Shown here in pieces: positions 7,937-16,670 of a DNA stretch of 55,653 nt. The stretch's first letter is position 1. Each line of letters opens with the position of its first letter. This DNA comes from an uncultured Clostridia bacterium (GTDB lineage Bacteria > Bacillota > Clostridia > Christensenellales > Aristaeellaceae): NCBI GenBank assembly GCA_947624355.1, contig CANQKI010000005.1:1-55653 (forward strand). The letters run 5' to 3'. A program made the translations under genes and the position numbers. The notes under the pieces are model-generated. The model did not search any database. It was given only the letters and a program-made list of their open reading frames with translations, and was not told where the DNA came from.

Positions 7937-9211
7937 ATGTCCGTATCTGCTTACCGTGCGTTCCAGCTGCTCAAAGAACTGAGCTATGAACGTGTTTCCG
8001 GCTCCGAAAACGAAAAGCGCGCTGCAGAACGCCTGCTCCAGGAGGCAAAGTCCATCGGCGTCGACGCCCACATCGAGGAATTTCCCGTATCCTGCGGCAA
8101 GGTTCATTCTGCAAAATTGATTGTAACTGCGCCATACCGGAAGGAATATCCTGTCACAGGGTACGAGTGTTCCCTCTCCACCCCGGCAGGCGGCCTGGAC
8201 GGGGAATTCTATTACGCCGAAAATCTGCTGCCAGGCCATCTGAAAAACGTGAAGGACAAAATCGTGCTGGTCAACGGCCGCCCCCGCCGGAAGGATTACA
8301 AAAAGCTGCAGGAGGCGGGCGCTGCTGCCATCCTGTCCTTCTCGGGAAGCATGCTGGACAGGCCCAGCGAAACGGATATCGCCGTCTGCAAGCTGCGGGA
8401 AACGCTGACCGATTCCTTCGGCGGTGCCATCGCCCTCAATATGCGCTGCGCCGATGCGGCGGAGATCGTCCGCCGGGGCGCGAAAACCATGCATATTGAA
8501 GTGGACAGCGAAAGCTATGAGGGAACCAGCCAAAATGTCTGTGCCGTAATTACCGGCACGGATTGGCCGGACGAGATCATTTCCTTCGGCGCGCACTATG
8601 ACAGCGTGCATTTCTCGACGGGCGTATACGACAATATGTCAGGCAGCGTGATTTTGATGGAAATCATGCAATATTTCGCCGAACATCCCCCCAAGCGCAC
8701 GTTGAAATTCAACTGGTACGGCTCGGAAGAACAGGGCCTGCTGGGCAGCAAGGCCTGGACAGCGGCCCATGAGGATGAACTGGAAAAACATTTGCTCATG
8801 ATCAACGTGGATGTGGCTGCGCCTACCTTGGGTGTGAACATTTTCCATGTGTTGGCAGACGACAAAGCGACGGCCTATGCCGAGAAGCTGGCCGAGAAAA
8901 TGCCCTATCCTATCCAGGTGAAAGCCGACATCTATTCCAGCGACTGCGTTCCCTTTGCGGATCGGGGCGTGCCCGCCGTGAACCTGTGTCGCTTCGGCGC
9001 GCAGGGAGCCAACTTCATCCATGACCGGCGGGACAACCTGAAATCAGGCTATCTGGACAAAAATGCCCTCAACATTACTTTGCAGCAAGTGTTGTACCTG
9101 GCTAAACGGGTGGCAAATGTGAAGCAGTTCCCCATCCCCCGCGTCATTGGCCCCAAGATCAGGGACAAGATCGACAAATACCTGTTCCGCAAGGAAGATG
9201 AGGAGAAATAA
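7937..9211 (+). CDS. M28-family zinc aminopeptidase
   Basis: A 424-residue metallopeptidase. The M28 core is visible: GAHYDS (first zinc H), VYDNMSGSV (bridging D), WYGSEEQGLLGS (catalytic and ligand EE), MINVDVA (D) and NFIHDRRDN (last H). A PA-like insert lies between about residues 90 and 190. There is no signal peptide, so it is probably cytoplasmic. The start at 7937 follows AAAAGGAG (7922-7928) and is preferred to the in-frame ATG at 7919 inside alaX. Substrate unknown. Confidence 0.9.
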   Translation: MSVSAYRAFQLLKELSYERVSGSENEKRAAERLLQEAKSIGVDAHIEEFPVSCGKVHSAKLIVTAPYRKEYPVTGYECSLSTPAGGLDGEFYYAENLLPGHLKNVKDKIVLVNGRPRRKDYKKLQEAGAAAILSFSGSMLDRPSETDIAVCKLRETLTDSFGGAIALNMRCADAAEIVRRGAKTMHIEVDSESYEGTSQNVCAVITGTDWPDEIISFGAHYDSVHFSTGVYDNMSGSVILMEIMQYFAEHPPKRTLKFNWYGSEEQGLLGSKAWTAAHEDELEKHLLMINVDVAAPTLGVNIFHVLADDKATAYAEKLAEKMPYPIQVKADIYSSDCVPFADRGVPAVNLCRFGAQGANFIHDRRDNLKSGYLDKNALNITLQQVLYLAKRVANVKQFPIPRVIGPKIRDKIDKYLFRKEDEEK

Positions 9212-9221
9212 GCGCGCTGTC

Positions 9222-9250
9222 TTGACGAAGCGCAGGAAAACAGGTACAAT
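9222..9250 (+). promoter_or_regulatory. Sigma-A promoter of deoC
   Basis: TTGACG (9222-9227), 17 nt, TACAAT (9245-9250). It begins 11 nt after the peptidase stop codon. Confidence 0.75.
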
Positions 9251-9310
9251 ATGGGAAGAGACCGCCCGCATATGGCATGACGGGCGCGAAATGCGAAAGG
9301 AAGGAATCCC

Positions 9311-9964
9311 ATGGATAAGAAAGCCATTCTGGCGGCCGTCGACCACACCCTGCTCAAGCAGCAAGCCACCTGGCCCGAGATCAAAGCCCTTTGCGACGAC
9401 GCCATCCAATACGGCACGGCCTCGGTGTGCATTCCTCCCTGCTATGTGAAGCAGGCGCACGATTATGTGCAGGGCAAAATGACCATCTGCACGGTCATTG
9501 GCTTCCCCAACGGCAACATGACCACCGCCGCCAAGGTCTTTGAGACCAAGGACGCCATTGCAAACGGCGCGGAAGAAATCGACATGGTCATTAATATCGG
9601 CATGCTCAAAGCAGGCGACACCGATTACGTGCTCAACGAAATCAAGGCCATCAAGGAAGCCACGGGCAAGCTGATCCTGAAGGTGATCATCGAAACCTGT
9701 CTGCTGACAGAGGAAGAAAAGATTACCATGTGCCGCCTGGTTACCGAAGCCAAGGCCGATTACATCAAAACTTCCACCGGCTTCTCCACTGCCGGGGCCA
9801 CCTTTGACGACATCGCCCTTTTCGCCAAGCACATCGGCCCCGACGTGAAAATGAAGGCAGCCGGCGGTATCAGTTCCTTTGACGACGCGGAAAAATTCAT
9901 GGTGCTGGGGGCCAGCCGCCTGGGCACCAGCCGGCTGGTCAAGCTGATGAAGGAAGGAAAATGA
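9311..9964 (+). CDS. deoC: Deoxyribose-phosphate aldolase
   Basis: A class I aldolase TIM barrel of 217 residues that splits 2-deoxyribose 5-phosphate into glyceraldehyde 3-phosphate and acetaldehyde in deoxynucleoside salvage. Family motifs are [10 protein letters not shown] at the N-terminus, [15 protein letters not shown], the Schiff-base lysine in [14 protein letters not shown], and the second lysine in VKMKAAGGI. The gene has its own promoter and no other deo genes beside it. Its stop overlaps the start of a short non-gene frame (ATGA at 9961). Confidence 0.95.
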   Translation: MDKKAILAAVDHTLLKQQATWPEIKALCDDAIQYGTASVCIPPCYVKQAHDYVQGKMTICTVIGFPNGNMTTAAKVFETKDAIANGAEEIDMVINIGMLKAGDTDYVLNEIKAIKEATGKLILKVIIETCLLTEEEKITMCRLVTEAKADYIKTSTGFSTAGATFDDIALFAKHIGPDVKMKAAGGISSFDDAEKFMVLGASRLGTSRLVKLMKEGK

Positions 9965-10031
9965 CCGACCTGCAAATCGCATCCATACGCACCAGCGAAC
10001 AAACACCGTTTTCCAAAGAAGGAGCGCATGA

Positions 10032-10333
10032 ATGTCGAAGCAAAACATCTATGACAACGACGTCTTCTTTGAGAACTTCAAAAACAGCCGGGCTGACAAA
10101 ATCAACTTCAACGATTGCATTGACCCCCCATTCTCCTGTCCATGCTTTCGGATCTGCGTGAAAAAACGGTGCTGGATATTGGCTGCGGAATGGGACAGCA
10201 CGCAAAGCAGTATGCCGACATGGGCGCAAAGTCCGTCTTGAGAATCGATCTTTCCGAGAAGTATCCCGCCATGTTCGGCGGAACGATCCATCGTCCCGAT
10301 TTTGTGTTCTTCCGGTGCGGAATCAGGCGCTGA
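10032..10333 (+). pseudogene. Decayed class I SAM-dependent methyltransferase
   Basis: A ribosome site AAGAAGGAG precedes an ATG at 10032 that begins MSKQNIYDNDVFFENFK, the usual N-terminus of a Firmicutes SAM methyltransferase family. Reading is lost at a C6 run (10124-10129). One extra C would restore the frame into PILLSMLSDLREK and then the SAM-binding motif VLDIGCGMGQHAKQYADMGA and IDLSEK (10142 to about 10261). After that the central 150 or so residues are missing. The frame ends HRPDFVFFRCGIRR, which looks like the family C-terminus. So there is a frameshift plus an internal deletion. Function is lost. Confidence 0.75.
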
Positions 10334-10350
10334 ACGGTTTGTTTCATACG

Positions 10351-10383
10351 AAAAAGAGCGGAGATGTTCCTCCGCTCTTTTTT
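10351..10383. terminator. Bidirectional terminator between deoC side and rha operon
   Basis: AAAAGAGCGGAG (10352-10363) pairs with CTCCGCTCTTTT (10370-10381), with T residues on the plus side and the complementary A/T arrangement on the minus side. It lies between convergent genes and can serve both. Confidence 0.88.
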
Positions 10384-10394
10384 CGTGGATTCTT

Positions 10395-11207
10395 TTACTT
10401 CAGGTACCCTTCCCGGGCCTTCACATTGAAGCGCTTTTCCAATTGATGCAGCTGCTCGTCGGTAATGGTATTGACAAGTGGCAAGTGAGCGATCTTCATA
10501 TAGATTTCCGCGCCCTTTTCGGCGGTCTCGATAAGGCCGAAAGTTTCGTCAAGGTCGGCCCCCGCGCCGTAAATGCCGTGCTGCGCCCAGACCACCAGCC
10601 GGGCAGTGCGCATTTTTTCGGCGGTAGCTTCACCGATTTCGTTGGTTCCGCACAGCATCCAGGGCAGCACGTTCACGCCATCGGCAAACACCACGATGCA
10701 CTCCGTGCACATCTGCCACAGGGTGCGGGTGAATTCCTTTTCATCCAGGGAGTGAACGTAGGTCATAGCCAACAGGTTGGCCGGGTGGCAGTGCATGATG
10801 ACCCGGTTTTGGGGGTTCACCTTCATGCGTGCCACATGGCTCATCATATGGGCGGGAAATTCGCTGGTGAAGCGGCCGCCGTCCGTATAGCCCCACAGAA
10901 GGTCGGCCTGCCGACCGCCATCCCGGAGCCGCACGATACCGAGGTTTACGTCGGGAGCATACTGCACGTTTTTGAAATACTTGCCCGTGCCCGTCACCAG
11001 GAAGTATTTTCCTTCCAGTTCGGGGGCGGAGAAACCCGTTTCCAGGGTTCGCAGCACCTGCTTCACGTCCAGGTATTCTGCGACGTCTTTTTCCTCCAGC
11101 AGCAGGCTCACGTTGCCGCCGTTGCGTTCATCCCAGCCATGGTTATACATATTGGTCACCGTGCGGATCATGTCCACCATGAACGGAGCCGTCAAAATAT
11201 CCTTCAT
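10395..11207 (-). CDS. rhaD: L-rhamnulose-1-phosphate aldolase
   Basis: A class II zinc aldolase of 270 residues (E. coli RhaD is similar in length). It cleaves rhamnulose 1-phosphate to DHAP and L-lactaldehyde. The zinc ligands are visible in MHCHPANLLAM and WAQHG, and the phosphate-binding glycine-rich segments are ERNGGNVSL and VTGTGKYF. The start at 11207 overlaps the rhaA stop (ATGA). The longer frame starting at 11282 lies inside rhaA and is rejected. Last gene of the rhamnose/RG-I operon, followed by a strong terminator. Confidence 0.95.
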   Translation of the reverse strand: MKDILTAPFMVDMIRTVTNMYNHGWDERNGGNVSLLLEEKDVAEYLDVKQVLRTLETGFSAPELEGKYFLVTGTGKYFKNVQYAPDVNLGIVRLRDGGRQADLLWGYTDGGRFTSEFPAHMMSHVARMKVNPQNRVIMHCHPANLLAMTYVHSLDEKEFTRTLWQMCTECIVVFADGVNVLPWMLCGTNEIGEATAEKMRTARLVVWAQHGIYGAGADLDETFGLIETAEKGAEIYMKIAHLPLVNTITDEQLHQLEKRFNVKAREGYLK

Positions 11208-12457
11208 TTGCGGTTCACCAGCACTTTCTTTTCGTATTCCATCACCCGGGGCAGCCATTCGCCGTCTCCGGGCACGCCGCACCGGCGGCAGTACTCCTGC
11301 CAGACTTCGCCGAAGGGCAGGGTCTTAAGCTCTTCCTGGGCCACCATGAGCTCGGTAAACCGGTCGGTATCCTGCAATTCTTTCAGGTTATCGGGCGACA
11401 GCAGGGCGGAAAGCAGGGCCTTTTGCAGATTGCGGAAGCCCACCGTCCAGGCGGCAATGCGGTTAATGGAGGCGTCAAAGTAATCCAAGGCAATGTGCAC
11501 CCGGCCTTCCAAGCCGCCGCAGTGCACGATTTCCTTGGCGATTTCCCGGGTCTCATCGTCAAACAGCACCACATGGTCGCTGTCCCAGCGGATGGGGCGG
11601 GTAACGTGCAGGGCAATCTCCGGGAAGAAGGCCAGCAGAGCGGGGATTTTATCGCTCACCACTTCCGTGGGGTGATAATGGCCGTTATCCATGAGCGGGA
11701 TGCACTTATCCCGGTTCAGCGCCGCATAGCTCAGGGCAAATTCGGCGCTGCCCACGGTATACGCCTCCACGCCGATGCCGAACACCTTGGATTCGATGCA
11801 GGGCTTGACTTTAGCAAAGTCGTAAGGCTCGGACAGGATCTCGTCGATGGCCTCCTTATAACGCACCCGGGGCCCCAGCCGGTCGCCGGGTACATCCTTG
11901 AAGCCGTCTCCCGTCCAGATATTCATGGTGCAGGGCTGACCAAGTTCCTCCGCCAGGTAGGAGGAAATGCGGATGCAGGCCTTGCCATGATCGATCCAGA
12001 AACGGCGGGTCTTTTCGTTGGGCGAAGACAGGGTCAGCGGATCACACATGGGATGGGAAAAGAAGGTGGGGTTGAAATCGCAGCCAAGGTTCCTTTCCTT
12101 GCAGAAATCCACCCATTTTTTGAAGTGTTTTGGCTCCAGCTTATCCCGGTCAGCCCATTCGCCCTCTTCAAAGATGGCATAGCTGGCATGCAGGTTCATT
12201 TTGACCTTGCCGGGTATCAGCCGGAGGGTTTCGTCAAGATCAGCCATCAGTTCTTCAGGGGTACGGGCGCGGCCGGGATAATTGCCCGTGGTTTGGATAC
12301 CGCCGGTCAAGGGCTTCGAGGGATCGGTATCGAAGCCGCGCACATCGTCTCCCTGCCAGCAGTGCAGGGACACAGGCACGTCCTTCAGCCGTTTCATGGC
12401 CGCTTCCGTATCCATGCCATGGGCAGCGTAAACCTTTTTTGCTTCTTCGTAACTCAT
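11204..12457 (-). CDS. rhaA: L-rhamnose isomerase
   Basis: A 417-residue isomerase converting L-rhamnose to L-rhamnulose, close to the normal RhaA length. Family hallmarks are VPVSLHCWQGDDVRGFD at the N-terminus, LNLHASYA-like KMNLHASYAIFEEGEW, and the metal-binding LMDNGHYHPTEVVSDKI and RWDSDHVV. The ribosome site GGAGG lies within the final codons of rhaB, with which it overlaps by 4 nt. Translationally coupled to rhaB and rhaD. Confidence 0.96.
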   Translation of the reverse strand: MSYEEAKKVYAAHGMDTEAAMKRLKDVPVSLHCWQGDDVRGFDTDPSKPLTGGIQTTGNYPGRARTPEELMADLDETLRLIPGKVKMNLHASYAIFEEGEWADRDKLEPKHFKKWVDFCKERNLGCDFNPTFFSHPMCDPLTLSSPNEKTRRFWIDHGKACIRISSYLAEELGQPCTMNIWTGDGFKDVPGDRLGPRVRYKEAIDEILSEPYDFAKVKPCIESKVFGIGVEAYTVGSAEFALSYAALNRDKCIPLMDNGHYHPTEVVSDKIPALLAFFPEIALHVTRPIRWDSDHVVLFDDETREIAKEIVHCGGLEGRVHIALDYFDASINRIAAWTVGFRNLQKALLSALLSPDNLKELQDTDRFTELMVAQEELKTLPFGEVWQEYCRRCGVPGDGEWLPRVMEYEKKVLVNRK

Positions 12458-13728
12458 TTGTCCGCCTCCATTTGGATTTTCAGATTTCCCAGGGCCGTGG
12501 CCTCGATAGGCAGAGCGACGACCCGCTTGCCCGTCGCTTCAGCTGTCAGGCGATTGAGGAAAGCGTTTTTTGCGCCCCCGCCAACGATGTACAGACAGCG
12601 ATACTGCGTATGGGTATTCCGCTCGATATCCTCAATGGCTTTTTTGTAGCACTGTGCCAGGCTGCGGTATGCACACCGGAAATACCCGGCGGCGTTGCCG
12701 GGCTTGCGGCCCAGCGCGGCGTCAAAGGCGGCCTTCATGCTTTTGGGGGCCATGAAAGCGTCGTCGTTGGCGTCCACCAGCCCTTGGAAGCGGCTGGCGG
12801 CGGCCATACGTACGATCTCCGGGAAGGGCGTGTCAGGGCACAGCTCCCTGCGCAGTTCATTGACCAGCCACATGCCCATGATATTTTTCAGATACCGGAT
12901 ATACCCCACGCCGCCTTCGTTGGAATAGTTGCCATCACAGCTTCCGGCGTCCGTCAGGGGCTTGGGAATTTTGACACCCAGCAGCGACCAGGTACCTGAG
13001 GACAGGTACAGGTCGTTTTCCGTCATCGGAATGCCTTCCACGGCGCTGCCCGTATCATGGGTTGCGCAGAGAACGACGCGAATATCCCCATATTTGCCGA
13101 TTACTGTGCCAGGCTGCTGCAGGGGCTTGAAGAACCGCCCGGGAAGGCCAAGAGCGCGAATGATTTCCGCGTCATATTCCCCTGTTTCGGCGCTGACCAT
13201 GCCGCCGGTGGTGGCGTTGGTGTATTCGTGACTCTTGACGCCGCACAGCCTGTACATCAGATATTCGGGCATCATCAGAAAGCCGCAGGCTTTGTCCAGC
13301 CGCCCGGCCAGCTGATCGGCATAAAGCTGATAGATGGTGTTAAAGGACTGGAACTGGATGCCCGTGCGGCGGTACAGCTCCGCAAAGGACATCTTTTCAT
13401 GCACCTTCGGAATTACAGCTTCCGTGCGGCTATCCCGGTAAGCATAGCAGGGTAGAATGGGTTTTTTTCCATCCATCAGCACGTAATCCACGCCCCAGGT
13501 GTCCACGGACAGGCTCTCGATTTTCCCGAAAGCGGCCTTGGCCTTTTCGATTCCTTCCTTCACATGGAAAAGCAGCTTTTCGGTATCCCAGGTCAGATGC
13601 CCGTCCACCGTTTCCATACCGTTGGGAAAGCGGTAGACTTCCCGGGTTTCGATCTGCCCGTTCTCCTGCCAGCCCACAATGTGGCGGCCTGAGGATGCGC
13701 CGATGTCAATGGCAAGATAGTATTTCAT
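12454..13728 (-). CDS. rhaB: Rhamnulokinase, C-terminally short
   Basis: An FGGY-family kinase that phosphorylates L-rhamnulose at O1. It opens KYYLAIDIGASSGRHIVGW, has LSVDTWGVDYVL, the FGGY-like ATHDTGSAV and SSGTWSLLG segments, and the ATP-site VGGGAKNAFLNRLTA. The protein stops after EATALGNLKIQMEADK. Family members continue for roughly 45-55 residues beyond EATALGN, so the C-terminal helices are missing. The ATG at 13728 fits the GGTGA site better than the adjacent ATG at 13734. Activity is uncertain. Confidence 0.85.
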   Translation of the reverse strand: MKYYLAIDIGASSGRHIVGWQENGQIETREVYRFPNGMETVDGHLTWDTEKLLFHVKEGIEKAKAAFGKIESLSVDTWGVDYVLMDGKKPILPCYAYRDSRTEAVIPKVHEKMSFAELYRRTGIQFQSFNTIYQLYADQLAGRLDKACGFLMMPEYLMYRLCGVKSHEYTNATTGGMVSAETGEYDAEIIRALGLPGRFFKPLQQPGTVIGKYGDIRVVLCATHDTGSAVEGIPMTENDLYLSSGTWSLLGVKIPKPLTDAGSCDGNYSNEGGVGYIRYLKNIMGMWLVNELRRELCPDTPFPEIVRMAAASRFQGLVDANDDAFMAPKSMKAAFDAALGRKPGNAAGYFRCAYRSLAQCYKKAIEDIERNTHTQYRCLYIVGGGAKNAFLNRLTAEATGKRVVALPIEATALGNLKIQMEADK

Positions 13729-13745
13729 CGTCATTCACCGTTTGA

Positions 13746-13775
13746 AAAGGCGCACCCCTTTAAAAAGGGCGCACC
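13746..13775 (-). promoter_or_regulatory. Hairpin and short direct repeat between fucO and rhaB
   Basis: GGTGCGCC occurs twice on the minus strand around a CCCTTT/AAAGGG inverted repeat. It probably acts as an mRNA-processing or stability element within the operon; no U-run follows. Confidence 0.35.
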
Positions 13776-13784
13776 CAATTTCCG

Positions 13785-14933
13785 TTACATCATGCTGCGG
13801 TACAGCGCCTTAATTTCCTCCACACTGGTATCCCGGGGATTGCCGGGACGGCAGGCGTCGGCATAAGCGCTCTCGGCCAGGAACTGCACGTCTTCTTCCT
13901 TCAGAATGCCCTTCAGGTCGGCCGGAATGCCCACGTCGGCGGACAGCTTTTTGACCGCGGCAACCGTGGCCTTGGCGGCGGCTTCGTCGTCCATCTGGTC
14001 GATGCCATCCACGCCCATGGCCTTGCCGATGGCGCGATAGCGCTTGCCCGCCACGGGAGCGTTATATTCCAGGCCGCAGGGCAGCAGAATGGCGCAGGCC
14101 ACGCCGTGGGGCGTATCATACAGAGCGGAAAGACCGTGCGCCATGCTGTGCACAATGCCCAGGCCCACATTGGAAAAGCCCATGCCCGCGATGTACTGGC
14201 CCAGGGCCATGCCTTCCCGGCCGCAGTCGCAGCCCGCCACCGCGCCGCGCAGGCTGTGGCTGATGAGGCGGATGGCCTCAAGATGGAACATATCGCTGAT
14301 GGCGCAATGGCCCTTGGTGATATATCCCTCGATGGCATGGGTCAGGGCGTCCATGCCGGTAGCGGCGGTGAGGCTCTTGGGCATGGTGGCCATCATGTCG
14401 GGATCGACAACAGCCACTTCGGGGATGTCGTTCACGTCCACGCAGACGAATTTGCGCTTCTTTTCCACGTCGGTAATCACGTAATTGATGGTTACTTCGG
14501 CGGCCGTCCCGGCGGTGGTGGGCACTGCAATGGTGAAGGTGGCGTGCTTTTTCGTGGGCGCCACGCCCTCCAGGGAGCGCACGTCGGCGAATTCCGGATT
14601 CTCGGCGATGATCCCGATGGCCTTCGCCGTATCCATGGCGCTGCCGCCGCCGATGGCTACAATGCAGTCCGCCTGCGCCTTTTTGAAGGCGGCGACGCCG
14701 TTCTGCACGTTTTCAATGGTGGGATTGGGTTTGATATCGGAATACACTTCATAGGCAAAGCCGGCCTTGTCCAGCAGATCGGTCACCTTCTGAGCCACAC
14801 CGAATTTCAACAGGCTCGCGTCGGTGCAGACCAGGGCCTTTTTCTTGCCGTGGGCCGTCAGTTCGGGCACGATATTTTCGACAGCGCCCTTGCCATGATA
14901 GGAAACGGGATTCAGAACGATACGATCAGCCAT
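13785..14933 (-). CDS. fucO: Lactaldehyde reductase / 1,2-propanediol oxidoreductase (iron-dependent)
   Basis: A group III iron-dependent alcohol dehydrogenase of 382 residues. NAD-binding is shown by GGGSAMDTAKAIGI and PTTAGTAAEVT. The iron ligands sit in TGMDALTHAIEGY, IVHSMAHGLSALYDTPHG and nearby. Close similarity to FucO, together with its place just upstream of rhaBAD in the operon, indicates reduction of L-lactaldehyde to 1,2-propanediol to recycle NADH during anaerobic rhamnose use. Confidence 0.92.
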   Translation of the reverse strand: MADRIVLNPVSYHGKGAVENIVPELTAHGKKKALVCTDASLLKFGVAQKVTDLLDKAGFAYEVYSDIKPNPTIENVQNGVAAFKKAQADCIVAIGGGSAMDTAKAIGIIAENPEFADVRSLEGVAPTKKHATFTIAVPTTAGTAAEVTINYVITDVEKKRKFVCVDVNDIPEVAVVDPDMMATMPKSLTAATGMDALTHAIEGYITKGHCAISDMFHLEAIRLISHSLRGAVAGCDCGREGMALGQYIAGMGFSNVGLGIVHSMAHGLSALYDTPHGVACAILLPCGLEYNAPVAGKRYRAIGKAMGVDGIDQMDDEAAAKATVAAVKKLSADVGIPADLKGILKEEDVQFLAESAYADACRPGNPRDTSVEEIKALYRSMM

Positions 14934-14939
14934 GGGGAT

Positions 14940-15626
14940 TCACTCCTTTTCTCTTTCTATCGATTTCGTTTCTTTGAGAAACGGAATACACTGGGGAATC
15001 TTCCGCATTTCCTCCGCCGCAAGCCCGGCGATTACCGCCGCGCCTTCCGCGCAGAAATGCGTTTTATCGTCATGTCCCTCCGGGAAATCGGGATGCTCCC
15101 CCGGAGCCAGGCGGACAAAGAGCTCCGCCGTCTTTTCCGGGCCAAGACGGGAATAAAGGGCGCGGCTTTCGCGCTTGAGGTCGCAAAGAGGGATTCCCTT
15201 TTCCGCCGCCAGTTTTCGGATAGCAGCGGGGTATTCGCCGTGGGTATACATCAGGCTGCCGTCCCCAGAAAAAAAGCGGCGGGAAACGGGCGTAAACAAC
15301 ACCGGCTGCGCACCCTTTTCCCAGGCGGCCGAGCAATAGCGCAGCAGCTGTTCGGGAAAGGTCGTATCCGGATCGGTGTGCCGCTCGTCGTCCTTTTCGT
15401 CATTGTGCCCGAACTGAATAAGCAGCAGATCGCCCGGCGCCATTTCCCGGGCCACAGGTTCAAAAAGCCCTTCTTCCCAGAAACTGCGGCTGCTCCGGCC
15501 GCTGAGGGCGTAATTCTTCACCGTTACGCCTTCCCGCACAAACTGCCGAAAGGCCCAACCCCATCCCCGGAAAGGCGGCCGGTTATCCTCCACCGTGGAA
15601 TCGCCGATCAGAAAAACCGTGGGCAC
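14940..15626 (-). CDS. Rhamnogalacturonan acetylesterase-like SGNH/GDSL hydrolase
   Basis: An SGNH hydrolase of 228 residues that should remove acetyl groups from rhamnogalacturonan fragments. Block I is FLIGDSTVEDN (nucleophile Ser), block II NYALSGRSSRSFW (Gly), block III IQFGHNDEKD (Asn), and block V DKTHFCAEGA (Asp and His). There is no signal peptide, so it acts inside the cell on imported oligosaccharides. GTG start at 15626, only 6 nt from the preceding gene and 6 nt from fucO. Confidence 0.87.
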   Translation of the reverse strand: MPTVFLIGDSTVEDNRPPFRGWGWAFRQFVREGVTVKNYALSGRSSRSFWEEGLFEPVAREMAPGDLLLIQFGHNDEKDDERHTDPDTTFPEQLLRYCSAAWEKGAQPVLFTPVSRRFFSGDGSLMYTHGEYPAAIRKLAAEKGIPLCDLKRESRALYSRLGPEKTAELFVRLAPGEHPDFPEGHDDKTHFCAEGAAVIAGLAAEEMRKIPQCIPFLKETKSIEREKE

Positions 15627-15632
15627 GAATGA

Positions 15633-16652
15633 TCACCAGTCCTTCAGCACCTGCTTTAAATCAATCACGCAAACCTGCGCGTTCCCGTTTTCGTCCGGAT
15701 TCGAGAACAGAATCTGGTCGCCCCTGCGGTTAAAGGAGGGGTGCTGATGATCCGCCCCCGATTTGCACGAGCCCGTCGTGGCAATCAGCTTGGTTTTTTT
15801 CGTGGCGCGCTCAATGAGCACCACACCCTCCTGCACCGTTTTGCCAAGATAGCTGATGCGATCCGCACAAATCCATTTCCGATCCCGGCTCAGGCAGGGG
15901 TGCAGCAATTGCTCGCTCCAGCCCGCTTCATCAAAATGCCGGCCGTCCTTATCGCCGATCATCACATGGCCCCGCAGCTTCATGAAGGCCATTTCGCTGC
16001 CGTCCGCCGCCCAGACCTCGTGGGTAATCCATTCGTTGGGATGTTCCACGTAATAGGGCCGCACATAGCGTTCCTTTACATCGAACATCCAGGTGCGCTG
16101 GAAAGCGTCGCCTTCCGTTTCGTGGATATAGAAAATCAGGTTTTCATCCGTGGGGCAGATTTGGGCGTGCCCCAGGCGGAAATCGCTCTGATAGACGACT
16201 TCTGCTTCCTTCCCGGGATCCAGAATCACCAGGGCGTAAATCTTGTTCGCCAGATGATAGCTGCAGGCAATCCGGCCGGTATTGGCCGCCGTAAGATGGC
16301 CGGTAATCTGGCCGCCGGCAGGCAGGTCGCCGATACGGGTCATTTCCGCGGTGTTCAGATCGACGGCATAGACCTCGGTTTCGTTTTTGCAGGTGTAGCC
16401 CACGTTCTTTTCCCGATCCGTGGCAAAGCCGTGGAAGGTATCGTCCGTAATACGGACGATCTCCCCCGTTTCCACATTCGCCCGATAGCAGCCGCCGTCC
16501 TTTTTGCCGGGAAGCTGCTGCTTCATAAAGAAGAAATAGCGGTCGTCCACGGAGAAATTCTCACAGGTAAAGTACAGCTTGGCATTGCGTTCAGGGCCTT
16601 CCGTATAACGGCGTACAAGATAGCCGGTCGTCGGATCACGGTACTCAATCAT
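15633..16652 (-). CDS. Oligogalacturonate lyase-like protein (PL22)
   Basis: A 339-residue beta-propeller protein resembling oligogalacturonate lyase, which cleaves unsaturated and saturated digalacturonate by beta-elimination in the cytoplasm. PL22-like histidine segments are GHAQICPTDENLIFYIHE, HPNEWITHEVWAADGS and SGADHQHPSFN. The repeated D/E..R...F.. blades are visible. It is shorter than characterised enzymes of about 388 residues, so specificity is uncertain. No signal peptide. In the operon with CE4-like and SGNH esterases. Confidence 0.85.
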   Translation of the reverse strand: MIEYRDPTTGYLVRRYTEGPERNAKLYFTCENFSVDDRYFFFMKQQLPGKKDGGCYRANVETGEIVRITDDTFHGFATDREKNVGYTCKNETEVYAVDLNTAEMTRIGDLPAGGQITGHLTAANTGRIACSYHLANKIYALVILDPGKEAEVVYQSDFRLGHAQICPTDENLIFYIHETEGDAFQRTWMFDVKERYVRPYYVEHPNEWITHEVWAADGSEMAFMKLRGHVMIGDKDGRHFDEAGWSEQLLHPCLSRDRKWICADRISYLGKTVQEGVVLIERATKKTKLIATTGSCKSGADHQHPSFNRRGDQILFSNPDENGNAQVCVIDLKQVLKDW

Positions 16653-16670
16653 GACGTTTCCTCCTGTTTT

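Noticed and set aside
9961-10161. Short plus-strand ORF overlapping the deoC stop (66 codons)
   Set aside because: Ser/Thr-rich meaningless translation that overlaps the better-supported methyltransferase remnant in another frame.
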